From Anaeromyxobacter dehalogenans (GTDB lineage Bacteria > Myxococcota_A > UBA9042 > DTJE01), in contig DYKK01000038.1 in the NCBI GenBank assembly GCA_020722625.1, positions 1-11,446 on the forward strand: a stretch of DNA of 11,446 bases, written 5' to 3'. Positions 1 through 6,164 of the stretch are shown here, piece by piece. Below the pieces are notes generated by a model. The model was given only the letters and a program-made list of their open reading frames with translations, searched no databases and was not told the DNA's origin. The position numbers were made by a program, and so were the translations under genes. Position 1 is the stretch's first letter. Every line of letters starts with the position of its first letter.

Positions 1-1
1 C

Positions 2-31
2 TTGACGCGACCGCGTCGAAGGTGGTAATTG
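2..31 (+). promoter_or_regulatory. Possible weak promoter upstream of rplY
   Basis: TTGACG at 2-7 matches the sigma70 -35 consensus at five of six bases. After an 18-bp spacer comes TAATTG (26-31), which is a poor -10 box. The stretch is the only relatively AT-containing part of the 95-base flank before rplY. It may equally be the end of an upstream gene or intergenic region cut by the window edge. Low confidence. Confidence 0.2.
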
Positions 32-34
32 CTT

Positions 35-50
35 GCGCCCTCGCGGGCGC
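35..50. repeat. Small perfect inverted repeat before rplY
   Basis: GCGCCC (35-40) and GGGCGC (45-50) form a 6-bp stem with a TCGC loop. No T-run follows, so it is not a canonical intrinsic terminator. It could be a leader hairpin of the ribosomal operon or chance structure in a very GC-rich stretch. Confidence 0.3.
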
Positions 51-95
51 GGACCGCGCGCCGCGGGCTCGGCTCGATGACGGAGGTCCGGGGAC

Positions 96-761
96 ATGGA
101 ATATCCGGTGGTGAGCGTCAGGCGGCGCGACGTGACGGGGAAGGGGGCGGCCCGGAAACTGCGGGCCCTGGGGTACATCCCGGCGGTCCTGTATGGCCGG
201 GGCCTCGACTCGACCCCCCTCGTGGTGAACCCGAGGGAGGTCGTGGGGGCCTTCCGTGGGGAGCGCGGGGTCAACACGGTCCTGCAGTTGAAGTTCGCGG
301 GCGACGAGGCCGCGGAGGGGTGCCTCGCGCTGGTGCGGGAGTACACGACCCATCCGTTGCGGCGGACCTTGCAGCACTGCGACTTCCTGAAGGTCGGCGA
401 GGACACGGAGGTGACCCTGGAGGTCCCGATCCGGATCGTCGGGAAGTCCGAGGGAGAGAAACTGGGTGCCAAGGTGGGCAATCCGCTCGCGCGGGTGCGG
501 GTGAAGTGCAAGGTCCGCGACATCCCGGCGGCGATTGACGTGGACGTGACCCCGCTCGGGGTCGGCGACGGGGTCATGCTGTCGGAACTGGCGCTGCCCG
601 CCGGCGTCCGGACCATCTACACGAAGGACGTGCCCGTGGTCCTGGTCCGCATGGGTCGGGCCGAGAAGGAACCGGAGGCGGCGGCCGCGGCCGAGGGTGC
701 GCCGGCCGAGGGCGAGGCTCCGGAGGCCGAGGGCGCGACTCCCGCCCCGGAGGGGAAGTGA
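96..761 (+). CDS. rplY: 50S ribosomal protein bL25, CTC/TL5 long form
   Basis: A 221-residue protein of the general stress protein CTC type of bL25, which binds 5S rRNA in the large subunit. The N-terminal 5S-binding domain (about residues 4-95) carries the family pattern G-x-G-AARKLRALGYIPAVLYG (residues 15-34), followed by the strand DFLKV near residue 100. The C-terminal beta domain runs from about residue 103 to 186. Residues 188-221 are an Ala/Glu/Pro/Gly-rich low-complexity tail, common in this family and probably disordered. The ATG at 96 has GGAGG at 82-86, nine bases upstream. It is the first gene of a translation operon, with pth starting 13 bases after its stop. Identity is secure. 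What lies upstream is outside the window. Confidence 0.97.
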   Translation: MEYPVVSVRRRDVTGKGAARKLRALGYIPAVLYGRGLDSTPLVVNPREVVGAFRGERGVNTVLQLKFAGDEAAEGCLALVREYTTHPLRRTLQHCDFLKVGEDTEVTLEVPIRIVGKSEGEKLGAKVGNPLARVRVKCKVRDIPAAIDVDVTPLGVGDGVMLSELALPAGVRTIYTKDVPVVLVRMGRAEKEPEAAAAAEGAPAEGEAPEAEGATPAPEGK

Positions 762-774
762 CGCGAGGGGTCCG

Positions 775-1416
775 GTGAAGGTGGTCTGCGGGCTCGGGAA
801 CCCGGGCAGACGATACGCCCGCACGCGCCACAACGTGGGGTTCATGGCGGTGGAGACCTTCGCGCGACCGATGGAACCGTCGTGGACCGAGCGGTGGTCC
901 GCCCGGGTCGCGCGCGTGTCGTTCCGCGGGCAGGACCTGCTCCTCGTGGAGCCGCAGACCTTCATGAACCTGTCCGGGGAGGCCGTGGGCCCGGTCGTGC
1001 GCTTCCACCGCGTCCCGGTCGCGGACCTGCTGGTGGTTCACGACGACGCGGACCTCCCGCTGGGCCGGGTGCTGGTCCGGGCCGGGGGAGGGGACGGGGG
1101 CCACAAGGGCGTGCGCTCCGTGATGGACGGGGTCGGGAGCGCGGACTTCGCGCGGGTCCGGGTCGGGATCGGCCGCCCGGCGGACGCGGCCGGAGAGGGC
1201 CTGACGGACCACGTCCTCTCCGGGTTTTCCGAGGACGAACGGGAATCGCTCGACGCGGCCCTGAAGAAGGCCGCCGTCGGGATCCAGGAATGGGCCGTCG
1301 GGGGGGTCCCGAGGGCCCAGAACCGGGTGAACCGCAGGGATCGCCCGGTCAGGACTCCTTCTTGCCCGGAGCGCGCGGATCCGCCCGGGCCGCCAGACCG
1401 AAAGGAGGATGCATGA
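775..1416 (+). CDS. pth: Peptidyl-tRNA hydrolase (bacterial Pth)
   Basis: A 213-residue enzyme that cleaves peptidyl-tRNA released from stalled ribosomes, recycling tRNA in the cytoplasm. It begins with KVVCGLGNPG and keeps the active-site set known from E. coli Pth: N9 in GLGNPG, catalytic H19 in TRHNVGF, N65 in FMNLSG and D90 in VVHDDADLP. The place of E. coli N114 holds K111 in the motif GGHKG, a variant that occurs in the family. The GTG at 775 is chosen because the family starts right before this strand; GAGGGG at 765-770 lies just upstream, slightly close. An in-frame ATG at 697 would lie inside rplY and adds no family sequence. Residues after about 185 form a Pro/Arg-rich tail. The stop overlaps the rpsF start by four bases (ATGA), suggesting translational coupling. 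Confidence 0.95.
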   Translation: MKVVCGLGNPGRRYARTRHNVGFMAVETFARPMEPSWTERWSARVARVSFRGQDLLLVEPQTFMNLSGEAVGPVVRFHRVPVADLLVVHDDADLPLGRVLVRAGGGDGGHKGVRSVMDGVGSADFARVRVGIGRPADAAGEGLTDHVLSGFSEDERESLDAALKKAAVGIQEWAVGGVPRAQNRVNRRDRPVRTPSCPERADPPGPPDRKEDA

Positions 1417-1925
1417 GTGCCGCGACGTTCCGGAAGTACGAGACGGTCGTGGTCACGCGCCACGACGCGGGCCACGAGGCCCAGCGCAAACTCCATCAGC
1501 GGATCACCGAACTGATGGAAAAGGAGGGGGCCCGGCCCGTCCGGTTCGAGTTCTGGGGAAAGCGCCGGCTCGCCTATCCCATCGCCAAGGCCACCAAGGG
1601 CCTCTACATGTACCACGTCTATCTGGCCGAGGGCGAGTTCGTCCGGAAACTGAACCGGGCGCTCCAGTTGTCGCAGGTTGTCCTGCGGCACCTGACGGTC
1701 CGGCTGAGCGACGGCGTGGACCCGTCCACCTACGACTTCGGGAAGGAGCAGCACTTCGACACGCTGCCCACCGAGGCGGACGAGGGCCGCGATCACGGGC
1801 CGACCACGGGCTGGAACGCCGAGGTCGCCGGGGAGGGGGCCGCGACCGGTTTCGGTGACGAGGATTCGGAGGAGGACGAGGACGAGGAGTCCTCCGGCGA
1901 GGATTCCGACGAGGACGAGGAGTGA
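1413..1925 (+). CDS. rpsF: 30S ribosomal protein bS6 with polyacidic tail
   Basis: A 170-residue small-subunit protein that pairs with bS18 on the platform. The core (residues 8-110) fits the family: KYETVVVTR, then RFEFWGKRRLAYPIAKATKG (44-63), YMYHVYLAE, and the LNRALQLSQVVLRHLTVRL helix/strand (80-98). It is much longer than a minimal bS6 of about 95-130 residues. Residues 111-148 form a linker, and 149-170 form a tail with 17 Asp/Glu in 22 residues, ending in EE. E. coli bS6 receives extra glutamates from RimK; here acidity is encoded directly. The ATG at 1413 has a near-perfect AAAGGAGG (1401-1408) upstream. The GAG-rich tail codons also supply the ribosome binding site of rpsR, three bases downstream. 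Confidence 0.96.
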   Translation: MSAATFRKYETVVVTRHDAGHEAQRKLHQRITELMEKEGARPVRFEFWGKRRLAYPIAKATKGLYMYHVYLAEGEFVRKLNRALQLSQVVLRHLTVRLSDGVDPSTYDFGKEQHFDTLPTEADEGRDHGPTTGWNAEVAGEGAATGFGDEDSEEDEDEESSGEDSDEDEE

Positions 1926-1928
1926 GCC

Positions 1929-2183
1929 ATGACGACCCAGAAGAAGAAGAAGCGACGCGGACCGCCCCGCCGGAAGGTGTGCCCGTTCTGCGCGGACAAG
2001 AACGCGCGGATCGACTACAAGAACCCGGCGATGATCAAGCGATTCGTCACGGAGCGGGGCAAGATCGTCCCGAGGCGGATCTCCGGGATGTGCGCGAAGC
2101 ACCAGAGGGCGGTGGCCCTGGCCATCCGGCGGGCCCGTCACATCGCGTTGATCCCGTACGCGGCCACCGGCGCGGCCGGTTGA
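1929..2183 (+). CDS. rpsR: 30S ribosomal protein bS18, zinc-type (C+)
   Basis: An 84-residue basic protein that binds the 30S platform as a partner of bS6. After a Lys/Arg-rich N-terminus (KKKKRRGPPRRK) it has CPFC (residues 18-21), the IDYKN(P)..IKRF..ERGKI.PRRI core, and C-A-K-H near residues 55-58. These cysteines and histidine are the zinc-ligand set of C+ bS18 paralogues, so zinc binding is likely. The ATG at 1929 follows the rpsF stop by three bases and uses GAGGAG at 1916-1921 inside the rpsF tail as ribosome binding site. Length and sequence are ordinary for the family. Confidence 0.97.
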   Translation: MTTQKKKKRRGPPRRKVCPFCADKNARIDYKNPAMIKRFVTERGKIVPRRISGMCAKHQRAVALAIRRARHIALIPYAATGAAG

Positions 2184-2214
2184 GACCCGAGAGACCCTGT
2201 CGGAGTGAATGGAC

Positions 2215-2661
2215 ATGAAAGTCATCCTGAAACAGGACATCGATCAGGTCGGCCACGCGGGCCAGGTCGTGGAGGTCTCGCCCGGGTTCAGCCGGAACTT
2301 CCTGATCCCGCGGGGCCTCGCCGTGGCGGCCACCGCAGGGTCCGTGGCCCAGGTCGAGCACCGCAAGCGGCTCGTGGCGGACGGCCTGGCGCGCGAGCGG
2401 CGAGCGGCCCAGGAACTGAAGGAGCGGATCGAGACGGTGGCCTGCCGGATCGCACGGGAGGCCGGCGAGGAGGACCGCCTGTTCGGGTCGGTCACGGCCC
2501 GCGACATCGCCGCGGCCCTCGCGGACGAGGGCTTCGAGATTGACCACCGCGCCATCCGCCTCGACAACCCGATCAAGCACCTGGGCATCTACCACGTCGA
2601 GGTGAAACTGGCGCCCGAGGTCATCGCCCAGGTCAAGGTCTGGGTCGTGGCCAAGGAGTGA
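2215..2661 (+). CDS. rplI: 50S ribosomal protein bL9
   Basis: A 148-residue large-subunit protein near the L1 stalk. The N-terminal domain has the L9 signature from GHAGQVVEV to PGFSRNFLIPRG (residues 13-34). A long connecting helix (about 42-75, rich in Glu, Arg and Ala) follows, then the C-terminal domain with LFGSVTARDIA and the family end strand V.VWVVAKE. An upstream in-frame ATG at 2209 is possible. The ATG at 2215 is preferred because it gives the standard MKVIL start and lies nine bases after GGAG (2202-2205), against three for the other. It is the last ribosomal gene of the operon; in many bacteria dnaB follows here, but in this genome rsmE does. Confidence 0.96.
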   Translation: MKVILKQDIDQVGHAGQVVEVSPGFSRNFLIPRGLAVAATAGSVAQVEHRKRLVADGLARERRAAQELKERIETVACRIAREAGEEDRLFGSVTARDIAAALADEGFEIDHRAIRLDNPIKHLGIYHVEVKLAPEVIAQVKVWVVAKE

Positions 2662-2680
2662 CGGACGGCGGATCCCCGCG

Positions 2681-2697
2681 GCATCGCTTGACGATGC
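2681..2697. repeat. Inverted repeat between rplI and rsmE
   Basis: GCATCG (2681-2686) and CGATGC (2692-2697) form a perfect 6-bp stem with a CTTGA loop, in the 85-base gap after the ribosomal operon. No T-run follows, so efficient intrinsic termination is unlikely. It could be an attenuating stem, an mRNA processing site, or chance. Confidence 0.35.
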
Positions 2698-2746
2698 GTC
2701 ACCCCGGCGGCTTCGAACCGTGCTCTCGGGCGAGGGGATTCGTCCG

Positions 2747-3529
2747 ATGTCCCCGCCTCCCCGCGTGCTCGTCCCCGACCGGCGCCTGGAGCCGGGGTCC
2801 CGCCATCCGGTCGGGGGGGCCGTCCGCCATCGCCTGATCGATGTCCTGCGGCTGCGGAATGGGGACTCGGTCGTGGTCGTGGACCGGGAGGGCCGGACGT
2901 TCCTGGCCCGGATCGATGCCGGGCGCGGCGACTGGGCCCTGGAGGTGCTCGCCCAGGAATTCGCGGCGCGCGCGGTCCGCGACGCGATCCACATCCGGCT
3001 CTTGATGGGCCTCCTGAAGTCGGACCGGACCGAGTGGGCCGTCCAGAAGGCGACGGAACTGGGCGTCAGCGAGGTCCGCGTCGTCGTGTGCGAGCGGAGC
3101 GTCCCGCGCCCCGCGTCTTCCGAGGGCAGCCGCCGGATCGCCCGGATGCGCCGGGTCGCGACCGAGGCGGCCCGGCAGTGCGGTCGCTCGGTGGTCCCGG
3201 AGGTCTCGCTGCACGAGGACCTGGCGTCGGCCCTGGCGGACCTCCCCCCGGGTGGGCTCCGCTTCCGCCTGGACGAGGCCCCCAGGACCCGCGCCCTGGC
3301 CCTCGCCCTCGCCGGAGCGGGCGGGGACGACATCGCTCTGGCGGTGGGTCCGGAGGGCTCCTTCTCGCCCTCGGAGCGCGAGGCCCTGGCCGCGGCCGGC
3401 TTCGAGCCCGCGGGACTGGGACCCAGGGTCCTGAGGGCCGAGACCGCGGCCGTCGTCGCGGTGACCGTGGTCCAGTCCGTGCTCGGGGACCTGTCGGGAC
3501 GGGCCGAGCCGGACGGGGAGGACGGGTGA
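2747..3529 (+). CDS. rsmE: 16S rRNA (uracil-1498-N3)-methyltransferase
   Basis: A 260-residue SPOUT-superfamily methyltransferase that uses S-adenosylmethionine to methylate N3 of U1498 in 16S rRNA. An N-terminal PUA-like domain (about 1-72; HRLIDVLRLRNGD at 28-40) precedes the knotted SPOUT domain. Family motifs include LLKSDRTEWAVQKATELGV (89-107), ERSVPR, RVATEAARQCGRSVVPEV (136-153), the cofactor loop GPEGSFSPSE (201-210) and LGPRVLRAETAAV (224-236). The ATG at 2747 follows GAGGGG (2732-2737) at a normal distance. A GTG at 2720 would add nine residues with no family match. It starts a three-gene set with the membrane and secreted proteins downstream. Identity is secure; slightly longer than E. 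coli RsmE because of an acidic end. Confidence 0.94.
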   Translation: MSPPPRVLVPDRRLEPGSRHPVGGAVRHRLIDVLRLRNGDSVVVVDREGRTFLARIDAGRGDWALEVLAQEFAARAVRDAIHIRLLMGLLKSDRTEWAVQKATELGVSEVRVVVCERSVPRPASSEGSRRIARMRRVATEAARQCGRSVVPEVSLHEDLASALADLPPGGLRFRLDEAPRTRALALALAGAGGDDIALAVGPEGSFSPSEREALAAAGFEPAGLGPRVLRAETAAVVAVTVVQSVLGDLSGRAEPDGEDG

Positions 3530-3540
3530 GGACGCTCGCG

Positions 3541-4101
3541 ATGGAGTCGGGCTTCCGCGCGGCCCCCACGGCCCTGCGACTGGTCGCGGGGCTCGTGGAC
3601 CTGGCCGTGGAGGCGGCCCTGGGCGCGGCCCTGGCGTGGTGGCTGCTCCCCGCCGAGGAATGGCCCCCGAGGTACTGGAACCTGATGGACTACGCGGTGG
3701 ACATCGCGTGTCACCACCCGGACCTGGCGGCGCGGGCCGCGTGGCCGTTCGTGGTCGTTTTCCTGGTGTGGGAGACGCTCTGGGGACGGGCGGCCGGGAA
3801 CACGCCGTTCGCGCGGATCCTGGGGATGCGGATCGTGACGTCGCGGGGCCGCAGGCCGGGCGTGCTCCGGCTGGGGCTCCGGGCGATCCTCTCGCTCGCC
3901 GGGGGCCTGCTCGCATTCACGGGCCCACTCCTCGCCATCGTCCACCCGCGCCGCCGGATGCTGCATGATATGATGACGCGCTGTCACGTCCTGCTCGGGG
4001 CGGCCCCGCCGGACGCCGATGCGCGTCCGGACGACGCGGAGGCGCCGGCCCTGCGGGGCGGACCGTACCGGGACGGCCCTTTCCGAGGAGGGACGTGGTG
4101 A
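3541..4101 (+). CDS. RDD-family integral membrane protein
   Basis: A 186-residue protein with three likely membrane segments (about 12-36, 66-81, 113-134). It carries the hallmarks of the RDD family: R13 and D20 in LRLVAGLVDL on the first helix, then WGRAAGNTPFARILGMRIV (81-99, compare G.TPGK.L.GLRVV) and RRRMLHDMMTRCHVL (137-151) near the end. The substrate or role of most RDD proteins is not established, though some have been linked to ion transport, so no function is assigned. ATG 3541 follows GAGG (3528-3531) at nine bases. A GTG at 3526, overlapping the rsmE stop (GTGA), would add five residues and is also possible. The C-terminal 35 residues are a hydrophilic Pro/Asp/Arg tail. The stop overlaps the next gene's start. 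Confidence 0.82.
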   Translation: MESGFRAAPTALRLVAGLVDLAVEAALGAALAWWLLPAEEWPPRYWNLMDYAVDIACHHPDLAARAAWPFVVVFLVWETLWGRAAGNTPFARILGMRIVTSRGRRPGVLRLGLRAILSLAGGLLAFTGPLLAIVHPRRRMLHDMMTRCHVLLGAAPPDADARPDDAEAPALRGGPYRDGPFRGGTW

Positions 4102-4874
4102 CGACGGGGGTCGAGATGAGACACAACCTGGATGGGACGCGGGTCGGCTGGGCGGTGGCCCTGGCCCTGGCGGTGACCCTGACGGGCCTCCCTTCCCGGG
4201 CGGGCGGACCCGCCCGCGTGGACCCTCCGGGCGCCGGGGGGAACCCCACGACCGCGTGGTACAAGGGCCGGGTCGTGGACGACTCGGGCAAGCCCGTCAG
4301 CGGCATCTTTCCGATGACCTTCCGGCTCCACGCGGGAGTGAAGGCGAGGAAGGCCCTGTGGACCGAGTCCTGGTGGGTGGCGGTGGAGAACGGGGTGTAC
4401 CGGGTGCACCTGGGCGAGAAGAAGCCGCTGCCCGCGCGTTCCGACCTGTCGAAGATGGTCCTGGCCGTCGAGATCCAGGGAGTCGGGGAGGTGGTCCGCG
4501 AGCCCTTCGACGCGCAGGTGAGGCTCGACGGGACCGGAGGACCGGCTCCGGCGGCCCACTCCCCCGCGAAGGGCGGCGTCAAGTACGCGGACAGCGCCGG
4601 CTACGCGGTCGAGGCCGAGCACGCGAAAAACGCGGACCGCCTCCAGAACCTGACGGTCGAGGAACTGACCCGCAAGGTGCTGGAGGAGGGCGGCGGGGCC
4701 CGGGGAGGAGCCCGGGTCGGGAAGACCCGCCGGTACGGGACCCGGGTCGGAGGACCCGGCGGGACCGCGGAGTACAACGAGGTCTGCCCGCCTGGGACGG
4801 TGATGGTGGGCCTGCGGGGCGGCGCCGGGATCTACGTGGACTCGATCCAGATCATCTGTGCGCCGATCGAATGA
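4098..4874 (+). CDS. Secreted beta-sandwich protein with C-terminal Cys-pair domain
   Basis: A 258-residue exported protein of unknown function. A signal peptide is clear: basic start (RHN..GTR), hydrophobic VGWAVALALAVTLTG (16-30) and a likely cut after SRA near residue 35. Residues 54-137 (YKGRVVDDSGKPVSG..PMTFRLHAG, ALWTES, VENGVYRVHLGE) match a module frequent in large deltaproteobacterial surface proteins (compare YQGRLTD..GNPV.G). Residues 164-197 (YADSAGYAVEAEHAKNADRL) resemble the Ala/Asp-rich connector that often follows it. A Gly/Arg linker leads to CPPGTVMVGLRGGAG.YVDSI.I.C (230-254), whose two cysteines, the only ones in the protein, may form a disulfide. GTG 4098 is chosen for GAGGAGG (4085-4091) and its GTGA overlap with the RDD gene. 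ATG 4116 also leaves a complete signal peptide. Confidence 0.75.
   Translation: MTTGVEMRHNLDGTRVGWAVALALAVTLTGLPSRAGGPARVDPPGAGGNPTTAWYKGRVVDDSGKPVSGIFPMTFRLHAGVKARKALWTESWWVAVENGVYRVHLGEKKPLPARSDLSKMVLAVEIQGVGEVVREPFDAQVRLDGTGGPAPAAHSPAKGGVKYADSAGYAVEAEHAKNADRLQNLTVEELTRKVLEEGGGARGGARVGKTRRYGTRVGGPGGTAEYNEVCPPGTVMVGLRGGAGIYVDSIQIICAPIE
4711..4759. repeat. 30-bp-spaced repeat forming two tandem hairpins inside the secreted-protein gene
   Basis: CCCGGGTCGG occurs at 4711-4720 and again at 4741-4750, exactly 30 bp (ten codons) apart. Each copy opens a hairpin: CGGGTC (4713-4718) with GACCCG (4724-4729), and CCGGGTC (4742-4748) with GACCCGG (4753-4759). The encoded linker repeats the residues RVG. 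It is either an internal duplication or composition-driven. Confidence 0.5.
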
Positions 4875-4889
4875 CCCGGACCGGGGGCG

Positions 4890-4920
4890 GTCTTCGAGCC
4901 CCGAGTGGGGACCTCAAGAC
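4890..4920. terminator. Bidirectional hairpin at the convergent junction
   Basis: GTCTT (4890-4894), GAG (4896-4898) and CCCC (4899-4902) pair with GGGG (4907-4910), CTC (4913-4915) and AAGAC (4916-4920) around a GAGT loop. This gives 12 base pairs with a one-base and a two-base bulge. It lies in the 39-base gap between the secreted-protein gene and the oppositely facing aminotransferase, and reaches the latter's last codons. No T-run follows on either strand, so it would be a non-canonical terminator or 3'-end stabiliser acting on both transcripts. Confidence 0.4.
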
Positions 4921-6089
4921 ACCGTCCGCATGCGCCGGGCGGCCTCCTCCACGTCCTCGATCGCCGGGACCAGCGCGAAGCGGACGTGATGCTCGCCCGG
5001 ATGGGTCCCGTCCGCGAGGGGCTCCCCGAGCGCGGCCCCCGGTGTGCACGCCACGGCGACCTCCGGGGCGAGGAGCCTCCGCGCGAACTCCACGCCGGTC
5101 ATCCCCTCCGGGACCCGAGGCCAGACGTAGAGGGTCGCCTCGGGGGGATCGACCCGGCACCCGATGGCCCGCAGGGCCGCCACCAGGAGGTCTCTCTTCC
5201 GGCGGTACGCCTCGCGCATGACGGCGACGTGATCCTCGTCGGACAGGGCCGCCGCGGCCGCGGCCTGGACGAACGTCGGGGTCCCCGAGTCCACGTTCGT
5301 CTTGAGTTTGCGGAACAGAGCAACCAGCCGGGCGTCCCCGGCCACGAACCCGACCCGGTACCCGGTCATGGCCGACCGCTTGGACAGGGACTGGAAGACC
5401 AGGACCCCCTCGCGGCCGAACTCGAGCGCCGACCGCGGCGGGCGGTCGAACCAGACCTCCGAGTACGCCTCGTCCGAGGCCACGACCAGGTTCCACCGTT
5501 CCGCGAACCGCAGGAGGTCCGGCCAGAAGTCGTCCGGGGCCACCCGCCCCGTGGGTGAGTTCGGATAGTTCACCCACACGAGGCGCGCGCGGCGCAGGAC
5601 GTCCTCGGGGATCACGTCCAGGCGCGGCAAGAAACCGTTGTCCGGTGTCAGGGGAACGTAGTACGGCCGCCCCCCGGCGAACAGGGTCCCCCGGTTGTAC
5701 GGGGGATAGCCGGGGCTCGGGCACAGGACCACGTCCCCGGGGTCAATCAGGGTCAACGGGAAGTGGAAGACCGCTTCCTTGGCCCCGATGGTCGCGCAGA
5801 CCTCGGTCGCGGGGTCCAGGGCGACCCCGAAGCGCCGCTCGAACCACGCGGCCACGGCCTCGCGGAAGAACTCCGCGCCCTCGTACGCGGGATACCCCGA
5901 GGCCGCGAACCGGTCCGAGGCCGCCTTCAGTTCCTCGCGCACCCGCGACGGCGTCGGGTCGGTCGGGTCGCCCACCCCGAAGTCAAGGACCCGCACCCCG
6001 CGCCTTCGCAGGTCGCGGACGGCCTCATCCATCTCGGCGAAAGGGTAGCCGGGAAGCGAGGCGATGGCCCGCGAGGGTCGGATGTCCAT
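4914..6089 (-). CDS. PLP-dependent class I/II aminotransferase, DapC/DapL-like
   Basis: A 391-residue fold-type I aminotransferase. Visible motifs are DFGVGDPTDPTP (36-47), the IGAKEAVFHFP cofactor-loop region (101-111), NYPNSPTG with PLP-binding N177, SDEAYSE with D206 and Y209, SLSKRSAMTGYR with Schiff-base lysine K237, KTNVDSGTP, and a C-terminal arginine in HHVRFAL (R370) that usually binds the substrate carboxylate. The overall pattern is closest to the diaminopimelate-pathway enzymes (succinyldiaminopimelate transaminase DapC or LL-diaminopimelate aminotransferase DapL), which would place it in lysine and peptidoglycan precursor synthesis. Sequence alone does not separate these from related aspartate-type enzymes, so no symbol is given. 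ATG 6089 has a strong GAGGAGG ribosome binding site. It lies 75 bases downstream of rho and may be cotranscribed with it. Confidence 0.85.
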   Translation of the reverse strand: MDIRPSRAIASLPGYPFAEMDEAVRDLRRRGVRVLDFGVGDPTDPTPSRVREELKAASDRFAASGYPAYEGAEFFREAVAAWFERRFGVALDPATEVCATIGAKEAVFHFPLTLIDPGDVVLCPSPGYPPYNRGTLFAGGRPYYVPLTPDNGFLPRLDVIPEDVLRRARLVWVNYPNSPTGRVAPDDFWPDLLRFAERWNLVVASDEAYSEVWFDRPPRSALEFGREGVLVFQSLSKRSAMTGYRVGFVAGDARLVALFRKLKTNVDSGTPTFVQAAAAAALSDEDHVAVMREAYRRKRDLLVAALRAIGCRVDPPEATLYVWPRVPEGMTGVEFARRLLAPEVAVACTPGAALGEPLADGTHPGEHHVRFALVPAIEDVEEAARRMRTVS

Positions 6090-6106
6090 GTCGTCCTTTC
6101 CTCCTC

Positions 6107-6133
6107 GTGGACGTGCACGGGGACGTGGACGTG
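6107..6133. repeat. GTGGACGTG direct repeat between rho and the aminotransferase gene
   Basis: GTGGACGTG is present at 6107-6115 and 6125-6133, with related GGACGTG and GTGGACGG around it. It fills most of the 75-base gap ahead of the aminotransferase ribosome binding site. It may be simple low-complexity sequence or a binding site for a dimeric regulator. Confidence 0.35.
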
Positions 6134-6164
6134 GCCGTGATCGTGGACGGCACCCCGCCCCGAT

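Noticed and set aside
1855..1925. A frameshift or sequencing artefact as cause of the acidic bS6 tail
   Set aside because: The frame continues smoothly from the core, ends three bases before rpsR, and provides its ribosome binding site, so the tail looks genuine.
2047..3987. A 646-codon open frame on the minus strand opposite rplI, rsmE and the RDD gene
   Set aside because: It covers three recognisable plus-strand genes, its translation is low-complexity Arg/Pro/Ser, and such antisense frames are expected at this GC content.
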